64,000 nucleotides of DNA from Caprella mutica (Eukaryota; Arthropoda; Malacostraca; Amphipoda; Caprellidae), in NCBI GenBank assembly GCA_947561585.1, contig CANNZV010000505.1, positions 248,001 through 312,000 on the forward strand. Direction: 5' to 3'. A model generated the notes under the pieces. The model saw only the letters and a list, made by a program, of their open reading frames with translations, was not told where the DNA came from and ran no database searches. Each line of letters opens with the position of its first letter. Position 1 is the stretch's first letter. The position numbers and the translations under genes were made by a program. Positions 1-11,614 of the stretch are shown piece by piece.

Positions 1-1260
1 CATCCTTTTATCGTAGGTTGGTTATTTAGTTTTATCGTTAATTCATTATTTAGTTTCATCACTTATCTTCATTTAGTTCCGTCATTTTTTCATAGAATAG
101 TATAATTATTCTTCCATTTATAAAAAGTGGTAAAAGTATATCAAATTTGATAGGCAAGATATTTTTATACGTTCGCAGCCTAGAGCGGAAATTTGTGTCA
201 TTCACAAATTTCATGATTCCATCATGTATGTTACTGAAAAGAAGTCGACAACAACACAATACCAGACGTAGTATACAGGAAGAGTGTCTTCTAGTAGACC
301 ATTGCCCTAATATACCACCGTCTAAAAAGTTATGAAACATGATACGTTATTTCGTTGTGGAATATAGCTTCTACACACAGAGAATGGAAGGAATTTTCAC
401 TTGGTTCCAAGAACAACATAATAGGCCTAATAGCTTGGGCTTCAAACATATTAACTATAATCTGCCAATAAGCAGCATTGTGAAGAGCACGATCATTTTA
501 TAAATCTTTCCTTTTTATTTAGTTGCATTTACTTAATGTATGTGTTTAAATTTCGTATTATAAACTGAAATTAGATAAAAACTTGAATCTAGTTTCCACC
601 TGCCAGTGGCAACATGTCATGTAAAATATACACGTCATATAAAATTAGTCTACAGGAGCTACGATTTCTACTATCTACATATATATAAAAAAACTGAAAA
701 TTAAAAATTATATTCAATGTAAAACTGAACATATATAATGCAGTATTAAATAAAATAAAATCCTTCGATATTCAAAGCTTGGAAAGGCTATTAAGTACAG
801 GAAATTTACACTTAAAACGAGTTTTTTTAAATTACAGGTATGGGTGCATCTCCTAGAACGAGCAAAAAGCTAGGACCCAATCGAAATGTTAAAAGCGTCA
901 TTTAACTTCTACAACAGCTACTTTGAATTATAGGGTTTTGAATCTTCTCCTAAATATCTGATTATCCAAACATATAGGGTTAGAAACAATAAATTTACTC
1001 ATAGAGCTATTCTCCAATCATATACATAATGATCTGAATTCCAATGAAAAATTCAGTTATTTAGTATCTTCACTTTCACCTCATGCTCACATTTAAAAAT
1101 TTAAATGATTGTTAACTCTTTCTTGAAACACTGTGAATGTTTTCTTATCGTACCAAGAGACGGTGTCGCACAACCTCTCAAGAGGGCCCACTCTATTGGT
1201 AACACAGTACCAATTAAACACAGTCTGTTTAATTTTATATTTTCCCATGAAGGAACGTAT
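1..1260. other. AT-rich non-coding stretch upstream of receptor gene 1
   Basis: No supported gene. Open frames here are short, unrelated to any family I recognise and lack splice context. The signal-peptide exon of receptor gene 1 could lie here, but I could not find an ATG, hydrophobic run and phase-1 donor in the right order. Similarity to the region upstream of gene 2 begins at roughly 1260. Confidence 0.4.
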
Positions 1261-1520
1261 ACACCTGTCATCCGGAAGCCATCACCTTCTTGAAATAAAT
1301 TTATTCTCATTAGATTCATAATTATCCCATAAAACTGTGCTTTGTCACCTGTAAATATATTGGTTCTTTGCTACACCTTTAAAAAATGTTTAAAATATTA
1401 TATATCATAAAATGTGACCGACAAGATGGTCATATAGATTCAATAATTTATATAAAATACATTATTCTTATTGCCATTGTCATTGATAATTATTATTGTT
1501 AATTGTTTTACCCTTTTCAG

Positions 1521-3874
1521 TATCTCAAATTTCAACAAGTCATGAAACAGCTCTAAGGAAGAAAATATTAAGCAATTACGACAAAACATCAATACCGAAT
1601 GTCTTAACCAAGTTAGAAGTTGGTTTCACCATTCTTGGAATTACATTAGACGAAGAGAAAGAAAACATTCTTCTGGATACATGGATTCAAATGCAGTGGA
1701 ACGATCCCAGGTTGAAATGGGATAAAAACGATTACCCAAATATTAAAGCTTTAGCTTTTCCTGCAGAAAGCGTATGGTTGCCAGATTTAACTCTTTACAA
1801 CAATGCAAAGTGGAGCATATTAAGCCACCTAGCAAATCCATTAGCTTTGGTTTATCCGGATGGCAAAATACTTAATTATCCAACAGCCACTCTTCCAGCA
1901 ACTTGCGTCTACGACATGACTTACTGGCCCCACGACACTCAAACATGCAAAGTTAAATTCGGATCCTGGGTTTACAGCGGTTTCAGCATTAACTTGACCA
2001 AAGTAGAGGGCGGCTTAACTTTGAAAGTGAGTATCACCTGTATTACGAAATAATAACAGGGGAAATGATGATATTTATTTTTGAATGTGTAATAATTATA
2101 ATATTCTCAAGTTTGAAGGAGAAAAAATTAAAGGGTCGGAAGAAGATAAGAATAATGCTACTGGAATGCTATCTACTGGTGACATGATTATTAAAGGAAC
2201 ATCCGTTGATTTCGTTTCCAAATACTATTCTTGCTGTCCTGAACCATACCCGAGTGTGACAGTCACTCTGGTTCTTGAGAGGAACGCACCTCTTTACAAT
2301 TGGATCGTGAAGGTTCCTGCATTAGGTAAATGATGATTACAAATAACTAATAAAATGATTTAAAATATTCAAATTTCCATAGTAATTTACAACTAATAAT
2401 TGTATTCCCTCACATGTTCCAGCTCTGGCAATATTGACCGGTGTTTTGTTTCTTCTTTCATCTGAATACAGCGGGAAGATGACATTCGGTGCCATTTTAC
2501 TTTTGGCTGATATGATCTATCTGTTCTTCCTCACAAGTATTGTGAAGCACAGTCCGTCCCACACTCCTCTGATAGGTAAGCTGAATAAACTTAAATTCAA
2601 ATCCACCATTAAATTGAAATAATTAAGTTCCTAGATTACCTATTAACTTTCACCAAAATTCTAACGTATCGATATGATCTGAACCTCTTAACCGGGATTA
2701 ATGTGAGTTCTGATATTCATGCATTTAATACTAGATGTAAAGATGGTCTTGTTATCCCTAGGTATAGGAGATCTGCATCACTTAAAGGGTGCATTTTATT
2801 TCAGCCAATCAAGTTCTGGAATTATTTACCTAGCGAATCAAAAAAAAAAAAATTCTCTGTACAAATTTAAGAGGTATATTAATGAAATGCTTGCAGTTTG
2901 ATACTGGAAGCTTTTTAATTCCTGTAATTCCTTTTTATCTAAATTTTCATGGTGTACTATAATTTTTTTTACTGTATGTAAACTTAGTAAATTGTTATCT
3001 TCCTTTTTTATTATATATATAGATAGGTTGCCAAAGGAGCCTCGAGCTTAAAGTTCCTTGATTCTTTTACATTGTAAAATGTATAAGTGAAGAGGTTGTT
3101 CTATATTTGAATATATATACATAGGTATATTTGGTTTCACGAATAATATCTTTCATTGTTTCATATACTGTTTCTCCATCAGTCAAATTCGCTGGAGAGC
3201 AGATGATCTTCACTCTCATCGCTGTGGTTCTCTGCTGTTTCATTGTTCGGATTACAAAGTCACCCCACAAGGACACTCTGCCAAGAATAGTCAACAAACT
3301 AGTAAATGTCCTGCAGAAGCCACTTTGTCTCTCTGGGTACTATGCTGCCGTGAGTCTATTTATGTTCATCATTATTTTAAAATTGATATTCGTTACATTG
3401 AAGCGAATTTAATCTGTCTATATTTAAAATTACTATTATGTATACTTGTATAGGATATCAAAAAGTGTTCCATATTGATGAAAAATTGAGTTAAACCGAT
3501 TCATGGTACGTAACTTTCGACTGAAAATAACACAAATATACTTGTATTATGCGTATCAAAATATTACCCAATACGAGTACTATATATCTGTGTTAATATT
3601 ACTTTACCGAAAATTCGGCAATAGTCATCAACAAAAACAACAAATACTCATTTTGTATTGTCACCTTTGTCGATTATATTTACAGTGAATGACCTTTCTC
3701 TTATTTCAGGCCACAGAAAAACTTGAGGTGGATAAGGAATCTATGGTAGAGAAAGACGATCTGACTGACACTTCCGAGTGGATTCTACTGGGAGCAGTGA
3801 TAGATAGGATTCTCGTATTGTTCTACTTCCTTATCTTCTTTATCAGACTTGCGGTTTATGCTTCTATTTTCTAA
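1521..3874 (+). CDS. nicotinic acetylcholine receptor-like subunit, alpha-type, tandem copy 1 (5' exon missing)
   Basis: Predicted subunit of a pentameric Cys-loop ligand-gated channel at the plasma membrane. Visible exons are 1521-2026, 2112-2325, 2423-2575, 3183-3349 and 3710-3874, all with GT-AG borders and compatible phases, giving about 400 residues. The first exon carries loop D (WIQMQWNDPRLKWD), loop A (WLPDLTLYNN), the Cys-loop with 13 residues between cysteines (codons at 1904 and 1946) and loop B (GSWVYSG). The second carries loop C, YYSCCPEPYP, the vicinal pair that defines alpha subunits. M1-M2 are in the third exon, M3 in the fourth, M4 in the last. The M3-M4 loop is only about 55-60 residues, shorter than in typical subunits. 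The first exon opens in phase 1 after a pyrimidine-rich CAG and has no usable ATG, so a signal-peptide exon should lie upstream. Intron 4 (607 bp) holds an insertion of about 480 bp absent from the other copies. Binding of acetylcholine is inferred, not shown. Confidence 0.85.
2640..3140. other. insertion in intron 4 of receptor gene 1
   Basis: Intron 4 is 607 bp here but only 119 and 113 bp in tandem copies 2 and 3. The extra sequence of about 480 bp lies between the conserved intron ends. It has no clear inverted repeats and I recognise no coding motif. It may be a truncated retroelement tail, which is a guess. Confidence 0.45.
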
Positions 3875-4025
3875 GATTAGATTCTATTCTTCTTCTTTTT
3901 GGTTTTCTTTTTTTTGGTTTTCTTTTTCATCATACTTGCTGCTAAAATAGGATATTCTAAGATATATGATAGTCTTATTAGTTATAACTCTTCTTTATCA
4001 GACTTTATGCTTACGCTTCAATTTT
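3875..4025 (+). repeat. degenerate repeats of the M4-coding exon tail, gene 1 (part 1)
   Basis: Directly after the stop codon the sequence repeats, in decayed form, the end of the last exon. The recurring elements are GGATTCT, CTTCTT-ATCAGACTT and a short run ending in ATTCTAAG. The block is split by the piggyBac-like element and resumes at 4659. The same arrangement follows genes 2 and 3. Confidence 0.65.
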
Positions 4026-4029
4026 TTAA

Positions 4030-4654
4030 CCCTAGTAACCTAGCCCTTAAAAGTTTGCTCACTAACCTAGGGACTGGTCCAGGCGCGCCAGTCCTCACTA
4101 AAACTGTTATAAAATCTCAACAAATTGACTTTTCGATATTTAATCTTTATTAAACCTTTATCTGTTATTAACACATCCATTGGTATACGCAAAAGAATAG
4201 TAACTAATTTAGAATAAAATTAACAAGCAGAGATAAGAAAAAAATATTTCTTAGGTTTTCTTACTATTTGCGCAAAAGCCATTTTCCTTACCCATCAATA
4301 GAATCATTATAACATTCACAAAAATGAATAAAACTTGATGAAAACTTAAGTGTTGATGGAGAAATATTCAACAATGAAAAAAATGCCAGAAAGAAAGATG
4401 TACCTTTAACAGTTTTTGAAATATACTGACTTAAAGTTGTATTTCGGGTTTAATGAGACACCCTGTATATTTGAATAAATGCTCATAATATGAGTTTATT
4501 GACTTTTATCACATTCTTTTTAGTATAATCATATGTAACTATGTTGAAAAGTAAAAGTCAGGAAAAGACAGCTTCCAAATCGGTTTGAAAATAAAATTAT
4601 TAATATTTTTTAATGAGGACTGGCGCGCATGGACCAGTCCATAGGTTACTAGGG
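4030..4654. mobile_element. piggyBac-like non-autonomous element (MITE)
   Basis: The 625-bp element begins CCCTAGTAACC and ends with its complement GGTTACTAGGG. It is flanked on both sides by TTAA (4026-4029 and 4655-4658), the target site duplicated by piggyBac transposases. Subterminal blocks are also inverted: GACTGGTCCAGGCGCGCCAG near the left end and a matching block near the right. No transposase frame is present. It splits the M4-tail repeats of gene 1, and the corresponding place after gene 2 lacks it. Confidence 0.8.
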
Positions 4655-4658
4655 TTAA

Positions 4659-4835
4659 GATAGGATTATATTTTTGTTCATTTATCTTTTTTATCAGAAT
4701 TCTTGCTTATTCTTCCGTATTCTAAGATATGATTCTCCCACTGCTCTTCTTGCTTCTCTTCTTTATCAGACTTGCTGTTTATACTTCTCTATTCTAAAAT
4801 ATGATTCTCGTATTGTTCTACTTAGTTATTTAGGT
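4659..4835 (+). repeat. degenerate repeats of the M4-coding exon tail, gene 1 (part 2)
   Basis: This continues the block interrupted at 4030. At least two further units are visible, each with a GATTCTC start, CTTCTTTATCAGACTTGCT-like core and a TTCTAAAAT-like end carrying the old stop codon. Confidence 0.65.
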
Positions 4836-5853
4836 TAGCTGCTGTTTAAAAAATTTTGTAAGATCTGAATGAAAGATCACTTTTAGCCAAATTAAATTAA
4901 ATTGCAATCAGCTATTGTGTTGTTTATCTGTACCCCATGACCTAAAATACTGCTAGCCCACTGTATGAATATTACAATAATCTGACACAATCACTTTTTT
5001 AAAAAGACGGTTGCAATATGGCTAATACAGATAAAGAATCACATTTTCACGTACAGTTGGCACTTGCACCACTTGCACCTCGACATTGGAAGAAATTTAA
5101 ACTTGACAGTCTCAGAAAGCAAAAAACAAAAATTCAACGTTGAGTTCAATTAAAGTCTTGACTATTGACTTTGTTGCTCAAAACTCGTGCACGATGTGCG
5201 GTCAAAGAAAAGTGTACCTGTAATAATTCTTTCACAGATTACTAATATCACATTTCCAATATGAAACTTTATTAATTGTAATGCTTATAGATATTTAAAA
5301 AATAGTCTGTACAGAAGACGACTAATTTGTAAATAGCGAAAGAGTATATTAGTAAATTTAGCTAAATATGTACTATCTTCTCTGATTGTACATTATTACA
5401 GTATCTCGTTTCTCTGATAGTACTTCATCACAGAGACTCTTTTTTTCTGATAGTGCATATCAGAACATATGCACTATCGACTGAGCATTATTTATGTATT
5501 TAACCTATTGTATAAATTCAGTTGAATAAATAATTAATTAATTTCAAAATCAAAATTAACTTTGATTTTATAATAAAAAAATTGTAGTTCATAAGAATAT
5601 CTTTCTTCATATTGACAATATATTTTTATTGAACAATTGCACTTAGATTGAAAGTAACAATATGTTTCTAACATCCACAGTTTTATCTTAGATACGTATT
5701 GTGTAATTGGGATTTTAAAATGTATCATAAATGACTGAATTTGGGAAGGATAAATGAATAAATTTCAGAATAAGATGTTCTGAGTTAAATTTGATATACA
5801 TCACAATTGTTTTTATCAATTCCTTTGAATCAATTGTTTGTATCAAAGCAAAG
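4836..5853. other. duplicated AT-rich spacer with an unoccupied Tc1 target site
   Basis: No gene seen. The stretch matches 13770-14470 and 16379-16680 downstream of gene 2. The TA at 5527-5528 is the position where the Tc1-like element of unit 2 is inserted, so this copy preserves the unoccupied site. Confidence 0.6.
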
Positions 5854-6036
5854 GACCTTCAAACTCTCTCCTACTCATGCAGTCCTGCTCTGAACAGAGC
5901 GCAGTGTGCACATGCAAAACCTTTCACTGACCAGATTGTAAAAGATGGGAACTTCTCTGTTTTTACTGCTGCTGGTTGCGATCCAAGGTATTTTACAGAA
6001 GAATTATGTATTGTCTCCTGTAGTAAATATGAATAG
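5854..6036 (+). CDS. Kunitz/BPTI-like domain exon, divergent, copy 1
   Basis: This open exon of 60 codons plus stop begins after an AG|GAC junction. It has no ATG, so a secretion-signal exon would have to lie upstream. Cysteine spacing is C-x8-C-x23-C-x9-C-x3-C. Canonical Kunitz spacing is C-x8-C-x15-C-x7-C-x12-C-x3-C, and 15+1+7 equals 23. It therefore fits a Kunitz fold in which the third cysteine has become Phe and the loop before the fifth is three residues short. The FTAAGC stretch matches the usual F-x-Y-G-G-C position, and YFTEELC matches N-F-x-S-x-E-x-C. The P1-equivalent residue after the second cysteine is Ala. Kunitz proteins typically inhibit serine proteases or block channels; whether this one folds or acts is unknown. 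The second copy at 17163 has the same length and stop. Confidence 0.5.
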   Translation, partial: DLQTLSYSCSPALNRAQCAHAKPFTDQIVKDGNFSVFTAAGCDPRYFTEELCIVSCSKYE

Positions 6037-7680
6037 TTCTGTAACTGATCATATTGAAGAAACCGTTCATAAAATATTAGCCGTTATTTAATAATTAAAC
6101 TGAATGTATGTGGTGTACCTGGCAGCACTAGAGATAAGCAAACCTTTATTTAGTACAAAGTCGTTAGTTTTAATGAGGATTATCAAAATATAAATTGCAA
6201 ACTCGCCAGTTCTATAGACCTATTGTTAGATTATCACTAAACATTTTGAAGTAAGTTAGCACTATTGGCTTTTGATTAATAAGATTTTAACTCAATGGAA
6301 ATTCCCTTTTTTCAAGAGGGCCATTTAAATCTCAAAGTAAAATAGAAGGATTTCTGTATCTCATCAAGATCTGATGTGAACTTCTGTTTTTGAGATGAAT
6401 AGACATCATTTTACTCGAAAATTTAGACCTATATAGCTAGCCATTGTATGAAATAGAATGATATACGGTTGCTACATATGTATTGTAGTAAACTGGAACA
6501 AATAATTTAAACATTACATTCATTATCTTAGCGGAAAAGATAACTGATGAACACGACAAGAAACAGAAACTACAAAATATATTTATATTATATCATTGTT
6601 GATAATAGTTTGTACCCATGGATAAAATCTGCTCTTTCCCATTTGACGACCACAACAAATTTAATTTAATTTTTTTTACAAGTAGCCCTGATACGTTATA
6701 GGTATCGTGTAATATTAGATAGAATAATTTTAGAGTTGAACCTCTTTTCATTATCAGCAAAGTATATTAGTATGAGAAATTGTAACGAGTACTTAAATAT
6801 ACTTAGAAGTACTTAAAAAAGTATATAATGTTGCCCATACGTAGGAAAATATTCGGCCCATGACACAGTAAAATGGGTAACCAATTCGTAACCTATTTTT
6901 TGTAATACTATACTAATATTTTCGAAATAAATTATTAGTTCCGTGTCAATGATAACGTCAGGAACTTCAAATTACTTAAGAAAATCTAAAACTAATTTAT
7001 ACTCAATTATGATTCCACCTGAACCATTTTCTATATAATATTATACATTTACTTCATTAAATGTTCAATATTTTTTTTCCATTCACTATAGTTTGAATCC
7101 TCAACACTATATTATGATATGACCACACAAATCTGACACTCGAAGTGGTCATCCTTTCATGCGCAGATATTATGTTATCATGGGGTCGTGGAATTAAAAC
7201 GATTGGTGTCTGTTTTTAGTCTTGGAAGATCCCACCATAATTTATCTCTGAAGTCTCCATCCGAATATTTAGAATTAAAAATACCAAATTTCAAATCAAA
7301 GTGCAATCAGTATATAGTAATGAATTTATATATTCAATACGGCAAGGAACATAATAATAATATTTATGTAATAGCTATGTATATTCAGTCCAGGTGTAAG
7401 TTAAACAAATAATTGTAACGGAAAATGTTAATTTACCTTAATTAATGTGGCTTCCTTATTATCATGGCGATACACCAGTACTATACGATCATTAAATGGA
7501 TTTTGATTGATATTGTTATTTAGTGTTACCATTTCATTGTAGGTTCGTAACGTGTAAAAGTCGAACATATTACAAGAAAAGGATTACAATGATTAACCGC
7601 AATTGATTGGAAAGGACCTTCAAACTGTCAAGACAATAACATGAATACTCATCATGCCCATTGCTCACTACAGTATCTCA
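6037..7680. other. duplicated non-coding spacer of unit 1 with a decayed second Kunitz-exon start
   Basis: No gene supported. Blocks match the region 17346-22035 of unit 2, where the foldback element and the LINE fragment are inserted. Near 7605-7630 the sequence GGAAAGGACCTTCAAACT recurs. It is the beginning of the Kunitz-like exon, but it runs into a stop after a few codons. This suggests an older tandem duplicate of that small gene that has decayed. Confidence 0.5.
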
Positions 7681-8932
7681 TGCACTCATTTTCGTTGAAT
7701 AACACGCAAAATATTATTGGAGCTACCTAATTATAACAGCGAAGCAACGTCCCACACCACAGTCACAGTGAATCGAAAGCAGATTTAATGCTTCCGCGAC
7801 TGATAAAATTATTTATGGATACTCCACTTTCACAATCCCACTTTCACATGCAGATGGGGATGAATTCAAAACACATGAATTAATTCACATTCTCCTATTG
7901 CTGCAAAGGGGAACACTCAAGGCAATGTCCCTTGAGGAGGCAAAGCGACATCAAGGCTCCAGTAGACTCTCCGTGATCCAGATGCAAGGAAGGGTACGCG
8001 TGATGCTACATGAGACTACAGAGGGGGATGTAGGTACTAGGTAGCCACCCTATAGTCACCTCTATAAACAAAGTGTTGACTCTGTCCCATCAGTGCCTAA
8101 AATTTATGGGCGTTCTGGTGAGGTTGGATCAGAGAGCGCGGAGTGCAGAGAGAAAGTTTATATTATTAATAACGGGACCAAGAATTTGAGGAGAAGAAGG
8201 AGGGTTTGAATGGTAAGTAGGAGTATGTGGCAGTAGGTAATACATGTCAGGAAGAGGGAGCATAAATGGGAAGGGCACGAAAGATTGAGTGTGGGGGGAC
8301 AGGGATGTGGTTCAAGGGAAATAGTTACATGAAACTAGAATAGGGTTTCTGTAAAGAAAACAAATATAACTGGGATAGGGAGATTATAGGTTATGTATAT
8401 CAGAATGGATGATTAATAGAGTTAGCATCGAAAACAAGCAAACACGGGGAGGGTTTTCTAGTTAGAAGAGGGGTACATAGAGCAACGTTCAAATAACGGG
8501 ATTTACACATTCTGGTTCGAATAATTTTTTGGCGAAACCGAACCTCCGTATCCCAGAAATAACTAGATTATACGAAGGGGATAAAACAATTGGGTTTTCA
8601 ACTTTTCTGCAGCATACAGATGAGGTGATGCCTATGTTTCTGTAACAACTTGAAAAGTCTGTGAGCATTACTATTTTGTTTTAATTTTAACGCTTCTCTC
8701 TACGACTGTGTGCAGTTATGCGAAACAAAGAATAGTATTACTGCCTGGAGATTATTTCAAGGCTAATAAGTTGCCTAACCTAAGTCATCATCAGGATCGA
8801 AGAATGAAAACCTAAACTAAATAACGATTTGATGACCAACTGTCGTATATTTGTCAAATATTATATACTAGTAAGTTACCTCGTCAAAATATACCGGCTA
8901 TAAATTTTTGGTTACTTTAGAAACGATCAGGT
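7681..8932. other. unique intergenic sequence between duplicated units
   Basis: No gene, RNA or clear repeat recognised. The part around 7860-8300 is richer in G and C than its surroundings but has no long open frame or splice-flanked exon that I can support. Confidence 0.35.
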
Positions 8933-9066
8933 GAAATTCCAAATATTTTGAAATTCCAAATATTTTGAAATTCCAAATATTTTGAAATTCCAAATATTTT
9001 GAAATTCCAAATATTTTGAAATTCCAAATATTTTGAAATTCCAAATATTTTGAAATTCCAAATTTC
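8933..9066. repeat. 17-bp minisatellite, about 8 copies
   Basis: The unit GAAATTCCAAATATTTT is repeated head to tail with almost no variation. Confidence 0.95.
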
Positions 9067-9539
9067 AAATCTTGCATTTTTTCGAATTCTTGTTTATTTT
9101 GAGATACCGCATTATTTTGAAATCCCGAATTTTTCGTTATCCTAATTAAATTAGTTATAAAATAATATCGTATCTTAAATTTTACCGTGTGACATTTTTA
9201 TTTTTAACAACCAAAAGATAGACATGCAAATACACTCTGTGTATTAGTATATACTAAATATAGGGTATTTACTGATACAAACGGGTAACTATAGTGAGTT
9301 ATACCCGCCAAAAATGAGAAGCAGATTTTTTATTTATTATTCCTATTTTATTTTTTCGAAATTTCATTCAAATTACGGTCATCAAGAATTCTCTAGTGAT
9401 GTTACCCGTTAACAATCATGGACTTCAATTTATTTTAATTACCCGGATTTTTTGAATAAATATTTTGTTTTTTTTCATATAAGAATTGTTATTGTTTTTT
9501 TTTTCCTGTGATTTTTGTTAATTTCAGATTTTCTTGCAA

Positions 9540-9850
9540 TTCAAATTTTTTGGAAATGAGCGATATTTTGAAATTCAATATTTTTTTTAAATCCTCAACT
9601 TTTTGAAATCCCGAATATTTCGGAAATCAATTTTTTGGAAATCCCTCATTTTTAGAAATATCTCTTTTTTTGGAAATAATTCAATTCCGTATTTTTTAAA
9701 TCCCATTTTTTTGAAAGCCTGCATTTTTGGAAATACCGATTTTTTGGAAATCCCGCATTTTTTGCATACCGGATTTTTTTTTTATTTTTTGTATCTCATA
9801 TTTATTGTATCCCGATTCATTCTGTAACTCGGATTTTCGTTTGTATTTTT
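9540..9850. repeat. degenerate GAAATCCCGAATTTTT-type repeats
   Basis: Variants of roughly 18-20 bp built on GGAAATnCCnnATTTTTT continue the motif of the array at 8933 in strongly diverged form. The short open frames across it are by-products of the repeat. Confidence 0.7.
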
Positions 9851-10239
9851 TTTGTTATCAAGATTTTTGTTATCCTGACAATTATTTTAGTCATTTTAGT
9901 TTTCAATGTTAAAGCATGACATTTTTTTTTTGCAACTATAACCAACCAACAAACAGACCAAAAGAACAACAGACAAAGACACACAGTCTTTGTCGTCAAT
10001 CATTACCTTCGCAGCAGTTCAGATTCAGGCAATCAAATCAGGTTTTTAACTTCCCGGAGATTAGTATATAGGGGGTTTTTAATAAATAATTTTAAATTTT
10101 CATAGAAAGCAATTAAACAATTATATTAAATACATTTCGTATGTCACCAGTCATAATTAGCTTCCTTATCTTTATTTGTCTGTATGTCTGACTGACTTCC
10201 ATTCTGTGGTCTGTCGCGCTTCAAGTATTATTCATAAAA

Positions 10240-10345
10240 TCCGAAAATACAGAAAAATCGTAAATTACGGAAAAATTAGTAAAAATTGAAAATTCGAAAA
10301 ATTGAAAATTCGAAAAATTGAAAATTCGAAAAAAAACAGAGAAAT
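10240..10345. repeat. short AAAATTGAAAATTCG tandem repeat
   Basis: AATTGAAAATTCGAAA recurs three to four times. It looks like an A-rich counterpart of the T-rich repeats at 9540-9850 and may be the other arm of an old inverted structure. Confidence 0.6.
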
Positions 10346-10489
10346 CGAAAAATAATCTTGAAATAAATATTAAGGGAAAAATACAAATCGAGCATTCAGT
10401 TGCTTGGGGAGTTTTTGTCCGGGTGGTATTTGACCGGGAGGTTTATTGCACGGGGATTTTTAACCAAGAATTCTGAAAATCCACCAAAC

Positions 10490-11350
10490 CGAAACTAATG
10501 ATTATTATAAGTGTCCTATTGATCCTAAATTTCCTGTTGATCGTAGGGGTCTCGTTATCCTAAGTATCTTGTGAACTTAAGTTTCCTAATAATCCAAAGT
10601 ATACTCTTAATTCAAAGTGAGCGTAACTCTTTCAGGCCCAAACTTTTCAGGGAAATAAATGTCCTATATGCCCAACGAATTATGACTATACCTAACCATT
10701 TATGTAGGTGGTTCAAAATTTGAGCTGCCAAGCAGCATACAAACTTTATTTTTAAAGGTAGTACATTTTCTGTACCACTGAGCATTAAACGTAACCCTTA
10801 TAGAGGTAAGGAATATTTACCCACCAGTTTTGAAAGCGTTTTGTAGGTGGTATACTTTCTGTACCATAGTGCATTAATTGTAACCATCAGTGTGGTATAA
10901 AATATGTACCACCTGACTTGAAAGAGGTATCCTACGTGTCTATTGATCCTAATTTCTCAGTTGAAATTCATATATATGGTGAGATGTTGTCTAATTGTTT
11001 ACCTTACCATATATAATCTTAAAATTCTGTGTATCGTATTCTTGGAAAGAAATTTAGTCACAGTCCTTTTGTGTTGGTTCCATCCATATTCAATTCATCT
11101 TGATTTAGGTTGGCCATCTATTATATGTCCGTTGAAAATGTTTATACATGTAATATGTACTCGTGTAAAATCACTCGATACTAATATTTTGCTTGTCTGA
11201 AAATCTTGGTATGGTATAAATCGTGTTTTCTAAATAAAAATTATGTAAATTTGTGAGATAATAAAAAAAGAATTTTACAAATAAATATTTCAGATTTAAC
11301 TCCAGGACTCACAACGTCGTTTCATTCAAATAACCTTCATAACAAAAAGC
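10490..11350. other. intergenic stretch with diverged short repeats
   Basis: No gene supported. Around 10510-10620 a motif of the type TGATCCTAAGTTTCCT recurs imperfectly. Around 10700-10920 an approximately 100-bp motif containing TTTCTGTACCA and GGTA-TA-CACC-like blocks recurs twice. The 85-codon open frame at 10943 lacks an ATG start and any family resemblance. Confidence 0.4.
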
Positions 11351-11614
11351 TACTACTAAACCCGTCACCAGAAGCTATAAACTATTCATTTAATCTTATT
11401 AGATTCATGATCATGCCATAAACATATAAAGTTGTGCTTCGTCATCTATAGTACTCTCGGTTCTCTTCTGCATCTCTTAAAAAATGTTTCAATATGTTTA
11501 AATAATGCATATGTATATCCAAAAAGATGGTTCCAATAATTGTTGTATTAAAATCTTAATTCCTTTTGCTATTGTTATTGATTAATTGTTTTATATTTTC
11601 TTTACCATTCTCAG

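Noticed and set aside
3899..4153. 84-codon frame after receptor gene 1
   Set aside because: It crosses M4-tail repeats and the end of a piggyBac-like MITE and starts without ATG; it cannot be a gene in this form.
10943..11200. Candidate signal-peptide exon upstream of gene 2
   Set aside because: Hydrophobic, but it has no ATG in frame and no phase-1 donor at the needed place, and it does not recur upstream of genes 1 and 3.
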